Both the position numbers and the translations under genes were made by a program. 64,000 bases of DNA from Phoronis australis (taxonomy: Eukaryota; Phoronida; Phoronidae). The first letter of the stretch is position 1. Each line of letters begins with the position of its first letter. Below the pieces are notes generated by a model that saw only the letters and a list, made by a program, of their open reading frames with translations, was not told the origin of the DNA and made no database searches. The stretch is taken from NCBI GenBank assembly GCA_002633005.1, contig NMRA01000299.1:124001-188000 (forward strand). The letters are read 5' to 3'. This document shows, piece by piece, positions 1 through 11,000 of this stretch.

Positions 1-2360
1 TTTAAATATTCAGTGGACCCCGCGACACTGGTCGGACTCACCAACAGCAGTGTTAGACATCTCAACAAACCTTTGCATGGAAACACTTTTGATGACTCTT
101 ATTTGTTGTTGTTAGTGCATTTCTCACTTAGACAAATATTATTGCTTATTTTTGGTGCATTTCTCAATGTCACCAGTCAATCAAGATTGAGATCATCTCC
201 ATTGCATTATAAGGAGTTTTGTTGGCAGCATCAGCATTCCATCTGAGGTGCATACCTCCTCTGAAAACCTGCCAAGCCATTCGCAACTCTACTTAGGTAG
301 CGGGAGTGCGCGATGTTCGAGGTTTCGGGGGAGTAATTCCGGGACTTGGGACAGCTAGTGATGTCACTGGGTAAAGTTCAACAATGTCTTGTGGCGAAAA
401 AATCTAGCCAAAATCACCTGATCTCACGGAAAACACCCGGTAATATCTCGCGTAATCTCGCAGTCTTGTAAACCTAGCATGGTCCTTACGTTATTGAACT
501 CTACCCTGGTTTTCGTTACCGATTAACATGCACATTCTGCATACTTAGTAATGTCATCTGTCACAGAAAGGAATGGAAAGATTGCTTAAGGATTATTTTA
601 CAAACCGAGACTCCGCACTCGGCATAACGAACTGCAGGTTGCACTGGCGACCTGAAATTTGGAAATGCGAGCCGAGATTATAGACGTCTGGTACCTGCCA
701 CCGAGAAATTCCAACCTACGCGAGCCGTTTTTTGGGGGGTAAAATAGATAGGCCTACCTGGCAAACATAGAGCAACTCGAAAAACACTTTATTTTACAAG
801 CAATATGTACAGATTATCCTATTATAATATCACCTACGGCAATATTGCACTGTGGCACTGGTCGGTCCCACTGTTTGCGCACAATACGCCGTCACTAGAC
901 TTGGAAATGCCGTCAAGTAATTTAGCAGCCTCTTTCAATATGGGTCTTGTTTTATGTGAAAAAAGACAATGGTTGGATTCAGCACGCGCGTACGTATGAG
1001 TCACCTGTCAATCACATATGTTGTTGTCAAGATAACATGCACTCCAGAGTGTGGGAAGTTACACACGTGCAGCACTTCAGAGATCGCACATCAAAAGAGA
1101 ACAGCGACAGCCCTACGTTAAGGAGTACACCAGCGCGACTTTGTATTTTTAATCTATTGTTACAAAAAACCCAGTGTTTTACGATATTCCTCCATTCCAA
1201 TGACCCAAAACTACGATGTCAAGTCTGTTCCAATATTTCCTGGTTCGATGATCCCTGGACCCGATGTTCCATGCCCATAGCTAGCTGCGTGCACGTCATT
1301 ACCACTGCCGCCAATTTTCAATCAGTTACGTCGTAGATGTCTCAGACTTGAATGGTAAGAATTTTGTTCAGGTTGAAACTGCCCAATGTAGAAACAAAAC
1401 TATTCGGGAAGCTAAAAGGCTAGGTGGATACGATAATTCACAGTTACGCCTGTCGCAAGAAATCGTACTATAAAGAACCGCCAGCGACTTTGGCGGAATT
1501 TGCTAACGCCAACTTGTCTTAGATGCAATGAGTGAAAAACAAAATTTGACTTACAGTTTTTTATTTCTTCAAGACGATACACAAACATCCAGTAACGTAT
1601 TGCCAGCCTTTGAATTCAGAAATCGAGAGACAGCAAATCGGTCAGTGAGGTACACTGTCCGTTCGGTCGCTACACATCCTCAATAACCTGGCAATTACAC
1701 TCATCAAAATAGGGAGAATTTGACATCTTTCCGTGAGTTATGGAAATTCTTCAAAATACCTGAGCTTCCTATCAAAAGCGAATTTGGCAAAACCACTGTC
1801 ACATTTCTCTGGCCCGATTTTTTTATGTAGTGCACTTCAGACAGAAACTCAGCGCACCGCGTCGCTAAAAGTAGAGGCATTGAAGCCGCCGGGGTTCTTA
1901 AACTTTTTGAACATGGGAAGAAAATAAAGTGACAAAACGTTCAAGAATTATATTCTGAAGTAAATCCGTGACCCGAGACAAGAATTCAATACTTGTACTA
2001 TAATTCACATTGCCAAACCACCGGCTCGGAGGCCATCGTTGCACTCTAATTGTGATCATCGATCTAAAAGTCGAGGAATTGCGTGTTTGCGTAGCACCGG
2101 GCGCTAAACCTTCAATCTTTAAAAGTCGGGGATGGGAGCTTAACTGGAAATCTTCAAAAATCGCAGATGGGCGGTTAACCAAGCAGTGGGCGATTAAATC
2201 GAAAATCCACCTAAAGTAGGGGGTGGGTGGTTCACTGATTATGGGCGTTAACCCGAACATTTACAGTAGTTAGCCTAAGTTGAAGTGTATCTGTATCATA
2301 CTTAAATGATAAATAAATACACAAAACGTACCGAGAGAGGCGTACATGAAGTAATATCCC
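1..2360. other. Stretch with no recognisable gene
   Basis: I see no coding signal here: the open frames are short, resemble no family I know and lack splice context. The stretch from 2090 to 2260 has several GGGCG-TTAA-type motifs, as in the ends of some DNA transposons, but I could not pair them. One short segment (616-680) recurs near 38.2 kb. Confidence 0.5.
616..680 (+). repeat. Dispersed repeat, copy near 38.24 kb
   Basis: About 65 bases with the core CATAACGA..TGCAG..TTGCA and CGACCTGAAATTTG..AAATGCGA recur in the same orientation at 38238-38301. I infer a fragment of an unclassified interspersed repeat; no ends or coding potential are visible. Confidence 0.55.
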
Positions 2361-2368
2361 ACGAGACA

Positions 2369-3320
2369 TCATTCCGCGTATCGACCGAGACCGAAGGCAA
2401 CATTGCTCTCACTTTTAATGTATTCCAATCTGAAGCAAAACGGTTGCAAGGACATGGCCCACCTCATAATCATCTGATTAGTAAATTTGGCTTTGTGCAG
2501 AAACGAGTGACGACGGTCCGTCTGCAGCAAAAATTCTTTCCCATAAAGGTAGACTCTAAACTTATTGATTGCCCAACAGATTGCCACGCACTCGCGATCC
2601 ATAACCGAATACCTCTGTTCCCCTTCACTTAATTTCTTAGTAGCTTAACCTACAGGACATAATGCTCCTTCCTGCATCTGCATTAAGTAAGCACGCATAC
2701 CAACGTCTGAAGCGTCTGTTTGCAAATAAAAGATTTCCTCTGGCCTTTTGCACAGCTCATGCAACTGCTTTAGCTTGTTTTTCACCCCATTTCAGTTTAT
2801 CAGGTTTACCCTTCTTAGTTAGTTCAGTTAACGGAAGAACCTTGTCGGAATAATCCTTAATAAATTTTCGATAATAATTGATCAGTCCCAAAAATGAACA
2901 AAGTTGACACTTGGTTTTTGGAATCGCAGCGGCTTTTATTTTTCTAGTTTTGTCCGTTTGCGTCATGAGAAACCCATCTTTAAGACGATGTCCAGTACAT
3001 TCAATATCAGAATACCCAAGAAAACACTTTGACGGTTTTGCGGTTAGGTTGGCTTTACGAACCTTGTTAAACAAAACTTTCATTTGGTTCATGTGGTGAT
3101 CCCAATTTGACGTGTGAAGCAAAACGTCATCAACGAAATTGTCAACATTTGACATATCTCCCAACAATTTTCTCACCATTTTATTGTAGGTAGTCCCACT
3201 GTTCACTAACCCAAATGGCATCTTGATATACTGATAATGACCAAAGGGTGCCATGAATACTGTGATTTCTTTGGAAGTGTCTTCTATAGGAACCTGCCAA
3301 TTTAATCTTAGCAAAAATCG
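2369..3320 (-). pseudogene. Gypsy (Ty3-type) retrotransposon pol fragment: reverse transcriptase and RNase H
   Basis: The minus strand encodes the middle of a Gypsy-type Pol polyprotein. Upstream, at 3314-2757, are RT hallmarks: PFGHYQYIKMPFGLVNSGTT, then FVDDVLLHT in place of the catalytic Y/F-x-DD box, then FLGLINYYRKFIKDYS of the RT-RNase H connection. In other frames follow QTDASDVG (RNase H active-site region) and, at 2602-2369, MDRECVAICWAINKFRVYLYG. The Y-x-DD motif survives as F-V-D-D, but stops and frameshifts near 2757 and 2640 break the frame, and GAG, protease and the rest of pol are missing. It is a dead fragment. The LTR at 4592-5163 has the same orientation and could be its 5' LTR, but other insertions lie between them. 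Confidence 0.88.
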
Positions 3321-3409
3321 ATTTTGCTGAAAAATCTGTCACTTGCGCATTTTATGAAGATAGTCTTGGGCCAGGCATTCCTTCACAATCAAATTTAATG
3401 AATTTGTTA

Positions 3410-4583
3410 TTCAACAGGAAGGCCACTTATCTACCAGCCTTATTACTGACCACATGTGGACACAGCCAAACCCACAGCGAATTGGTACATTCCGAAACAA
3501 TAGATTGTCGTAACTTCGGTTGTAGTTGGGCGACTCTGGCGATACAAAAACTAAACATGATCAGCATTTGACGAGCAACTTAGAAATGTTATTGGTGTAT
3601 GTTCAAATATTTTATAACTTTTAGTTTTAACAGCCCAGTCAGGCTAGATATTAGCCAGCCAACTAACTGTAGGAAGACAATCGTCAAAATACAGCACCAC
3701 TGTGTGTTTTTCTTCCACATACCCCAAAATTGCACACAGCCAAGGTAGTTCTGTTCTTCAACTCGCCGTGAAACCAGTATCAGCATCTAGAGCTAAAGAC
3801 CAGACAGGTTGCATGCAAAATCTGGGAGTCAACCGACACTCACCTTGCCTGTTACAACCGTTCAAGTGAAAAACAATGCAACAAACGTCATTTTCTTTAG
3901 TAATCCTCCGCTTTTTCTAACAAAGAAAAGTTATGTCATCGTTTTGAAAACAATACGCTCATGACACGCGCACGCGCCATTTCCTAAATTTTTGCGACAT
4001 CTATCGGGAGATAATGATAGCTTGAAAGCAGCAAAATTTCTTCTGAAATTCGGTTTTTCGGTATCAAAATTCTAAAAACTTTTAATGAAGTGAAACCATT
4101 TCCTATAATTTGTTGTGACGTGTAAGCAACCTCGTGAAAGAAGAACAGTTGATTGAAGTTTCGGCGAAAAAAAGAAACTGGCCAATACGTGACGCAATAC
4201 TTCATGGCGCCGAAAGCCGTAGCCAAAGATCGCTCCGCAATTTTAGCAGCAGAATAACGGTAGAACGCCATTTTTTTCCAATACCGTAAAATAATTTAGT
4301 TTACTCAAGGAAGACTAGTTTTTAATGACACTAATTTTGTGTCAGATTTTATCTTACCACTTTTTTACTCACATCAGCGCAAAGATGATTTAGTATACAG
4401 CTTTGTACCAAGGCTAGCTAGATATGATCTTATTGAAGGTTAGAGCAATTATCGAACAAAAGAGAGCTGGCCCTCCAACCATAAATGCCAATGGAGTTAA
4501 TCAGTCTACAGGGGTCATCTTCCCAACTTGTTGTTAGGATATAGAATCAAACAAGTTGGGATCGATGGGAAAACGTCGTAATG
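3410..4583. mobile_element. MITE family 1, copy 1 (5' truncated, split by an insertion)
   Basis: The left part (3410-3651) and right part (4426-4583) match uninterrupted copies at 43031-43502 and 60273-60810. In the 60 kb copy the two parts are contiguous. Here they are separated by the 765-bp TAGC-ended element. The right end still shows the family terminus GGGAAAACGTCGTAATG. The left terminus (CATTACGGCG type) is missing. The element is non-coding. Confidence 0.8.
3652..4416 (-). mobile_element. Non-autonomous TAGC-ended DNA transposon, copy A (9-bp target duplication)
   Basis: A 765-bp insertion inside MITE family 1. It starts TAGCCAGCCAACTAAC and ends TTTGTACCAAGGCTA. It is flanked by the 9-base direct repeat GCTAGATAT at 3643-3651 and 4417-4425. 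The inverted copy B lies at 10300-11070, with its own 9-base duplication. The ends share only TAGC plus scattered identity such as AGCTGTAT. No transposase is visible. Nine-base duplications are known for Mutator-like elements, which is my best guess for the source. Confidence 0.82.
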
Positions 4584-4591
4584 TTCAGCAT

Positions 4592-5163
4592 TGTCATGTT
4601 TTTCCCCCTGTTTGGGTGGGCGCAGGTTGTTACAGACCGGTGCTAATAGCTTTCGGTACGACGACTGACTGAAGACTGGTTCGAGTTAATCCTTTATTAA
4701 TCCCTACCGTACGTTCACAAGCCTACTCAAACAAAACATCCAACGTAATGTCTGTTTATGCTCCAGCCAGTGCTGCGAAGCCTTGACTTGTGATGAACTT
4801 CTGAGACACATTCAGCAACTGTTACACTCGTCGATTCAATAACCTGCTGTATCTATAGCTGGCTCTCTATTGACTATCGCTGTAACTGCTGATTCTCTTC
4901 ACTGCAACTCAACTGTAATTCTCCTGATTAACTTTCTTGAACTGACTTGATCTGAACAACACAAACCCGTGCTTGTGTATTTATAACCTAATGCATTGTT
5001 CTGGAACTTTTCATCAATTCAAGCACATTCTAGAACTTTCCTGAATCTACCCAATCATTCTACAAACTAGTCTCTAGAATATTCCAGACTGCATTAATCA
5101 CTGTCATGCTAGAGTCTTCTAGAAAGTTCCACACAATACTGCAGTAAACAAATTACATCATCA
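4592..5163 (-). mobile_element. LTR of a Gypsy-like retrotransposon (minus orientation)
   Basis: About 570 bp bounded by TG...CA (TGTCATGTTTTTCCCC to AATTACATCATCA). It matches the reverse complement of 33445-33939. Read on the minus strand it has a TATA-like stretch and an AATAAA-type signal in the order expected for U3-R-U5. I see no matching 5-bp target duplication, so it may be a fragment rather than a clean solo LTR. The Gypsy pol fragment to its left runs the same way. Confidence 0.72.
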
Positions 5164-5202
5164 CTACTGAACTTAGTCTACTAGAAAGTTCCATACTAAT
5201 CT

Positions 5203-5470
5203 GTTGGTGAGTTTAGTCTTAGGCATTGTTTTGGTTGTGTCATTGAATTGAACACCATTTCATTGACCTAATACTTTCTCCCTACAACTAAGTCCCTTAT
5301 TTATTATCATATCCCTGGTAGGCTATTTATTAATTTATTTATTTATTACGTCCCGTGTAGTTGGTGAGTTTAGGCTTAGGTAGTGTTTTGGTTATGTCAT
5401 TGGACACCATTTCATAATGACCTAATACTTTCTCCCTACAACTAATTCCCCTATTTATTATCCTATCCCA
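5203..5470 (+). repeat. Direct repeat pair of about 110 bp
   Basis: 5203-5317 and 5361-5470 both begin TTGGTGAGTTTAG and share CACCATTTCAT..GACCTAATACTTTCTCCCTACAACTA, then a TATTTATTAT stretch. The spacer is AT-rich (TTTATTTATTT). It probably arose by local duplication within an old repeat. No gene is seen between here and 5990. Confidence 0.7.
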
Positions 5471-6005
5471 AGTGCGTGGTTAACCTGGGTGTGGTACTTT
5501 CATGTCTGTCCATGTCTGTCCCAGTTGCCAGGAGGCCTATGTTTAGTGGAGGGTCAGTCACATTTCTCTGTGAACCTATCCAATTTAGGTCTGTGTCCAA
5601 GGCGTTCCCTTCGGGTTGGAATATGTCTGCCCAACCTCCACCCGAAGCACGTCAAAATGTAATATTCTAGTAGCAATGAAGGGTAGCATGCGTGTATCAT
5701 GGTAGTACAGGGTTTATTTTGAGAACTTCACTAGAAATGCACATGTCCTATACCCTTTTGCAGCTACAAGTCTGGGGAGTCTCCCTAGCGAGAACTTTTT
5801 CCGTTACGTGACTGCTCTCCCGCCCTGGGGGGTGGGTTGGGATCCTGCTAGGTTTTCTCTTTATGAGTTACTTCATGTGTTTGGGATGTGCTGGCATTCT
5901 CAACTCTTTTAATTTTGGTACTTCTATATTTAACCGTTATTCTCTGCTTCTAGGGGAATTGTCCTTGCCATTCTAACACTCTTGGTCTACTTAGCAATGG
6001 CTTTA

Positions 6006-6978
6006 TTTTCGGTAAGGGGGGAGATATGGTTACATTTTTGGGAAGTTTTACGTATCTGGCGAATGATGTTGATTCCCAGGTGGGCCCCACACTTTTTTAG
6101 GGAGGAGGGGAATGTTGTAATTGTCAACATCATTCGTCCTTTATCTTTCTGTGGTGTCTTGTGATTTGTCAGTTTTATAGTTCCCGGATGCTTCTTTTAT
6201 TTATACTGCTGGCAGTCTTTCAGCAAGCAATCAGGATGTCAGGGATGGGCACTTGGATTGGGTTTTACTGAAGCTTGAATAACTGTGTTTTAACTGGTGA
6301 GTACTAGAATCTAGAGGCCTAGCTAGTGAACCAGCAGTAATGCAACAAGCATTTCCAAATATTTTAAGTTGGAGAGGACTGAATAAAAATTCCATTAAAA
6401 AGGGGTTTAACGCTGCTTTTAGTGTGAGCAGAATACAGTCATTTTTTATGAACCTGGATGGTCGAGGAAACTGAAACCTAAAAATCAGTATTGCAAGTCA
6501 AAGACACATTTGTAAAATTAAACAATTATTATTCCTCGAATGATATTAAATGTTAAGAAAGAAATGTCATCATTTCAATAACTCACCTGACTGGTGCCGC
6601 ACTGTGGACACTAAACTCCTTTTAATCGATCCTCACAACAAAAACTCGCAAAAAGTCCAAAGCAAAACAAGTCACGGGAAGTCTTCAGCTGAAAAACCTT
6701 GACCTCTTTTGTTTATGTGTTTCCGCTTTTTAGCAGTTAAAGAAGAAGATTTGTGATTGGTTCAACGATAAAAAGTCATCTCTGTTGCTGTTGCCGTTTC
6801 TCGAAATTTCTGATATTACAATCAGATAATTTGTTAAGAAATATTTTCAAATACAATTTCATTTTTATAAATCATGTCAAAGACTGCATCTTTCCTTGTA
6901 GAAACGAAATCAACCCAATAACAAGAAACGAGAGACCTCAACATTGTCCAATCAAAATTGGCTTTTCAGGGGTCTGTT
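6006..6978 (+). repeat. Left copy of a 973-bp duplication meeting at a single N
   Basis: Almost identical to 6980-7950. Both copies run from TTTTCGGTAAGGGGGG to CAGGGGTCTGTT. The differences are a few substitutions and 1-2 base indels (for example GAGATATGG against GATATGG). The copies abut at one N at 6979. The pattern, with the left copy ending and the right copy starting at the gap, suggests two alleles left unmerged by assembly. Confidence 0.85.
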
Positions 6979-6979
6979 N
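6979..6979. other. Single N: contig join
   Basis: One ambiguous base sits exactly between two near-identical 970-bp copies. I read it as a gap placeholder at a failed overlap. Confidence 0.85.
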
Positions 6980-7950
6980 TTTTCGGTAAGGGGGGATATG
7001 GTTACATTTTTGGAAGTTTTTCGTATCTGGCGAATGATGTTGATTCCCAGGTGGGCCCCACACTTTTTTAGGGAGGAGGGGAATGTTGTAATTGTCAACA
7101 TCATTCGTCCTTTATCTTTCTGTGGTGTCTTGTGATTTGTCAGTTTTATGGTTCTCCGGATGCTTCTTTTATTTATACTGCTGGCAGTCTTTCAGCAAGC
7201 AATCAGGATGTCAGGGATGGGCACTTGGAGTGGGTTTTACTGAAGCTTGAATAACTGTGTTTTAACTGATGAGTACTAGAATCTAGAGGCCTAGCTAGTG
7301 AACCAGCAGTAATGCAACAAGCATTTCCAAATATTTTAAGTTGGAGAGGACTGAATAAAAATTCCATTAAAAGGGGGTTTAACGCTGCTTTTAGTGTGAG
7401 CAGAATACAGTCATTTTTTATGAACCTGGATGGTCGAGGAAACTGAAACCTAAAAATCAGTATTGCAAGTCAAAGACACATTTGTAAAATTAAACAATTA
7501 TTATTCCTCGAATGATATTAAATGTTAAGAAAGAAATGTCATCATTTCAATAACTCACCTGACTGGTGCCGCACTGTGGACACTAAACTCCTTTTAATCG
7601 ATCCTCACAACAAAAACTCGCAAAAAGTCCAAAGCAAAACAAGTCACGGGAAGTCTTCAGCTGAAAAACCTTGACCTCTTTTGTTTATGTGTTTCCGCTT
7701 TTTAGCAGTTAAAGAAGAAGATTTGTGATTGGTTCAACGATAAAAAGTCATCTCTGTTGCTGTTGCCGTTTCTCGAAATTTCTGATATTACAATCAGATA
7801 ATTTGTTAAGAAATATTTTCAAATACAATTTCATTTTTATAAATCATGTCAAAGACTGCATCTTTCCTTGTAGAAACGAAATCAACCCAATAACAAGAAA
7901 CGAGAGACCTCAACATTGTCCAATCAAAATTGGCTTTTCAGGGGTCTGTT
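6980..7950 (+). repeat. Right copy of the duplication; contains the PPP1R2 5' flank
   Basis: Second copy of 6006-6978. It ends 40 bases before the PPP1R2 start codon, so it includes the likely promoter of that gene. If the duplication is an assembly artefact, only this copy reflects the true distance to the gene. Confidence 0.85.
7920..7933 (+). promoter_or_regulatory. Back-to-back CCAAT boxes upstream of PPP1R2
   Basis: CCAATCAAAATTGG puts CCAAT boxes on both strands about 60-70 bases before the start codon. A further ATTGG lies near 7728. Paired NF-Y sites are common in TATA-less housekeeping promoters, and I see no TATA box close by. The promoter role is inferred from position and motif only. 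Confidence 0.45.
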
Positions 7951-7990
7951 GAAGGTCGTCTGCAACAACCCAGAATGCTTTAGTTTCAAG

Positions 7991-8064
7991 ATGGCTTCGA
8001 AGGGGAACAATATTCGAGGAATACTCAAACATTCCACGAGTTTAGAACGCCCCGAGTCTGCAGA
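7991..8064 (+). CDS. PPP1R2: PPP1R2 exon 1
   Basis: Start codon in good context (CAAGATGG). It encodes the N-terminus with RGILK at residues 9-13, the first PP1-docking motif. It ends CTGCAGA before the donor GTGAGT and carries two bases of a Glu codon into exon 2. No upstream in-frame ATG gives a longer family-like N-terminus. Confidence 0.93.
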
Positions 8065-11000
8065 GTGAGTATCTGTCTTTGCTTAATGTCTTGTATTGTA
8101 AACCTCTACGATTTCCTGACGAACCAACGTCATCAGACGTAGTAGATCTATAGTAATTTGTCGGCTACCGCAGACACGGCCAAGCAGGTTCTGCCAATTA
8201 ACGCAGTGTAGTAGGAATATTAAACACACACTTTTCCTCTGTCTTTACAAAGGACGATGGTACAGATACACCTGACATGGGCACAAGCCCCTACATCTCC
8301 ATGCATGATATAACCTTCTCTACTGACGGTATACGAAAAATGTTGCAAAACCTCAATCCTCACAAAGGCACAAAGCCGCTGGACCAGACGAAATATCTCC
8401 TCACATTCTTAAAGTAGCAGCAGGAGAAATTGTACCTGTCCTCCAAGAAATCTTTACCAAAGCCTATCAAACATCTACAGTTCCGACAGAATGGTGAACT
8501 GCAAACGTAGCACCCATCTCCAAAAAAGATGATAAAACCCTGGCTTCAAACTTACCGCCCAATATCACTCACCTGCATATGTTCCAAACTTATGGAGCAC
8601 ATAGTTGTCAGTAACATTATGCCTCATCTCGACACAAATAATATACTTTATGTCTGGCAGCATGGATTTCGTAGCCATCGATCATGTGAAACTTAACTTG
8701 TCACATTCATGGATGACCTCCTCCAAACTGTGGAAGCAAGCACTCAAACCGACGCTGTGGTGCTGGACTTCTCCAAAGCCTTTGATAAGGTTTCCCATCA
8801 TAGACTCTGGAGAAGATCAGATACTATGGTATAAGGGGTCTCACCCACAATTGGATCCAGTCATTTCTATCCCATAGAACACAGAGAGTCATCGTCGATG
8901 GCGAGTTCTCAAATTCCTCCCCAGTCCAATCAGGAGTGCCCCAGGTCTCTGTCCTTGGCCTTGCAATCTTCATACTCTACATAAACGACCTTCCTGACAC
9001 TATTATTTCTACTGTCCAGCTTTTTGCTGATGATGCAGTTCTCTACAGACCCATTGGTTCCCCCCACGATTGCCAAATTCTTCAACAAGACTTAGACTCC
9101 CTACCCTCTGGGGAAAACTCCTGGAAAATGAACTTTAATATCTCCAAATGCAATATTCTTTGTAGCCACAGAAAACGTTCCCCCATAATATACAATTACA
9201 GCCTACACAACGCTTCACTCAATTGCATTAATGAAGCCCCATACCTCAGGGTCACTCTCACCAATAATTTATCATGGAACACTCATATAGACACAAACAC
9301 CTCAAAGGCAAACAAAACTCTTGGACTCATTAAACGAAATCTCAAATATGTTCCTCAAAAAACAAAAGGCCCTTGCCTACACTTCACTTGTTAGACCAAA
9401 ATTAGAATACTCCTCCTCCGTCTAGGACCCATCCACTCGTACAAACATTGAAAAAATACAGCGTAGAGCAGCCAAGTTTGTTTTAAATTACCACTCACTC
9501 AAGGTACTCCTCCGTTTCGTCAATGCTCAAAACTCAATTGGACCACCCTCCAGGAAAGACGAGCTCAGAACAAACTATCCCTTCTGTACAAAACCGTACA
9601 TAACCTGGTTGCTATTCCTCACTCATACCTTCCACTCCTACAGACCTCCAGATCACGAAACTCCCACTCCCATACCTTTGAGAGATTATACATCCGCACT
9701 GCATATTATGCAAACTCTTTCTTGCCATCTACCATTTTACTCTGGAATAGACTCCCACAATTCGCCATCTCATCAGAAACAATAGAAATATTCACAAGTC
9801 ACATCTTGAACATCAATCTTACTCAGTAATCATTTAGACCTTTTTATCTTGGCACTAACTAGCACTTCGTTTTATCGTTATTTTTCACAGTTACGTGCAC
9901 CTAAGTTTTATACTAACAATTTGCCAACAAGTAAGGATCGATACCACGATCGTTTGTTGATTTTTGGAAGAAGAAGAAGACAAAGTAGGAGTAAAGTCTA
10001 GATTGTACTCACATAACATCCACACAGAACGGCAGCAAACTCCAGAAGGTCCAGACGATCTTGTCATGTGGTCTTGAGAAGTGACAGGTCACGTGATGAC
10101 AAGGGTGACCTCTGCTAGGCACTTCTGGCGTCAGGTGTCGCACCAGGCCAAGACCAACATTGTATAAGGAAAAGGACATCAAAACACAGAGACGCCACTG
10201 CCGAGACTGACGTTGACTTTTACTGCAGATCTATTGAAGAGTCTATGATTCATGTAGTTACAGCCACAGACGTCCTCAGGCTCAGCGTTAGGCAACACGT
10301 AGCGTTGGTACAAAGCTGTATACTAAATATACAGCTTTGTGCTGATGTTGGTAAAAAAAGGTAACATAAAATCTGGCGCAAAATTAGTGTCATTAAAAAC
10401 TACAATCTTCCTTGAGTAAACTAAACTATTCAAAAGTGATGGAAAAAATGGTGTTCTTTTGTTATTCTGTTGCTAAAGTTGTGGAGTGATCTTTATAAGC
10501 GATGGCTTTCGGCACCATGAAATATTGCGTCACCTATTGGCCAGTTTCTTTTTTCGCCGATTCTTAAATCAACTGTTCTTCTTCCACAAGGTTGTGTAGA
10601 TATAACAACAGATTATCGGAACTTGTTTCATTTAGTTACAAGCTTTTAGAATTTTGATACCGAAAAACCTAATTTCAGAAGAAATTTTGCTGCTGCTAAT
10701 TTAAGCTATCCTCATCTCCCGAGAGATGTCGCAAAAACTTAGGAAATGTTGCGTGCGTGTGTCACGAGCGTATTATTTTCAAAACAACAACTTAACTTTT
10801 CTTTGTGAGAAAAAGCAGGATTTTGCACGAAAACAACGTTTGTTGCATTGTTTTTCACTTAAACGGCTGTAACGGGCAAGGTGAGTGTCGGTTGACTCCC
10901 AAATTTTGCATGCACCCCGCCCGGTTTTTAGCTCTACATGTTGATACAAGTTTCACGACAAGTTGACGAGCAGAACTACCCTTGTGTGCAATTTTGGGGT

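Noticed and set aside
4670-4700. tRNA-like B box (GGTTCGAGTT)
   Set aside because: No matching A box or cloverleaf; it lies inside the LTR.
2369-5163. Complete Gypsy element from pol fragment plus LTR
   Set aside because: GAG, protease and integrase are missing, other elements lie between pol and the LTR, and no second LTR is found nearby.
5982-7135. Repeated ~60-codon frames with FREEGNVVIVNIIRPLSFCGVL at 6 and 7 kb
   Set aside because: They are the same frame in the two allelic copies around the N at 6979; no family similarity and no splice or promoter context.
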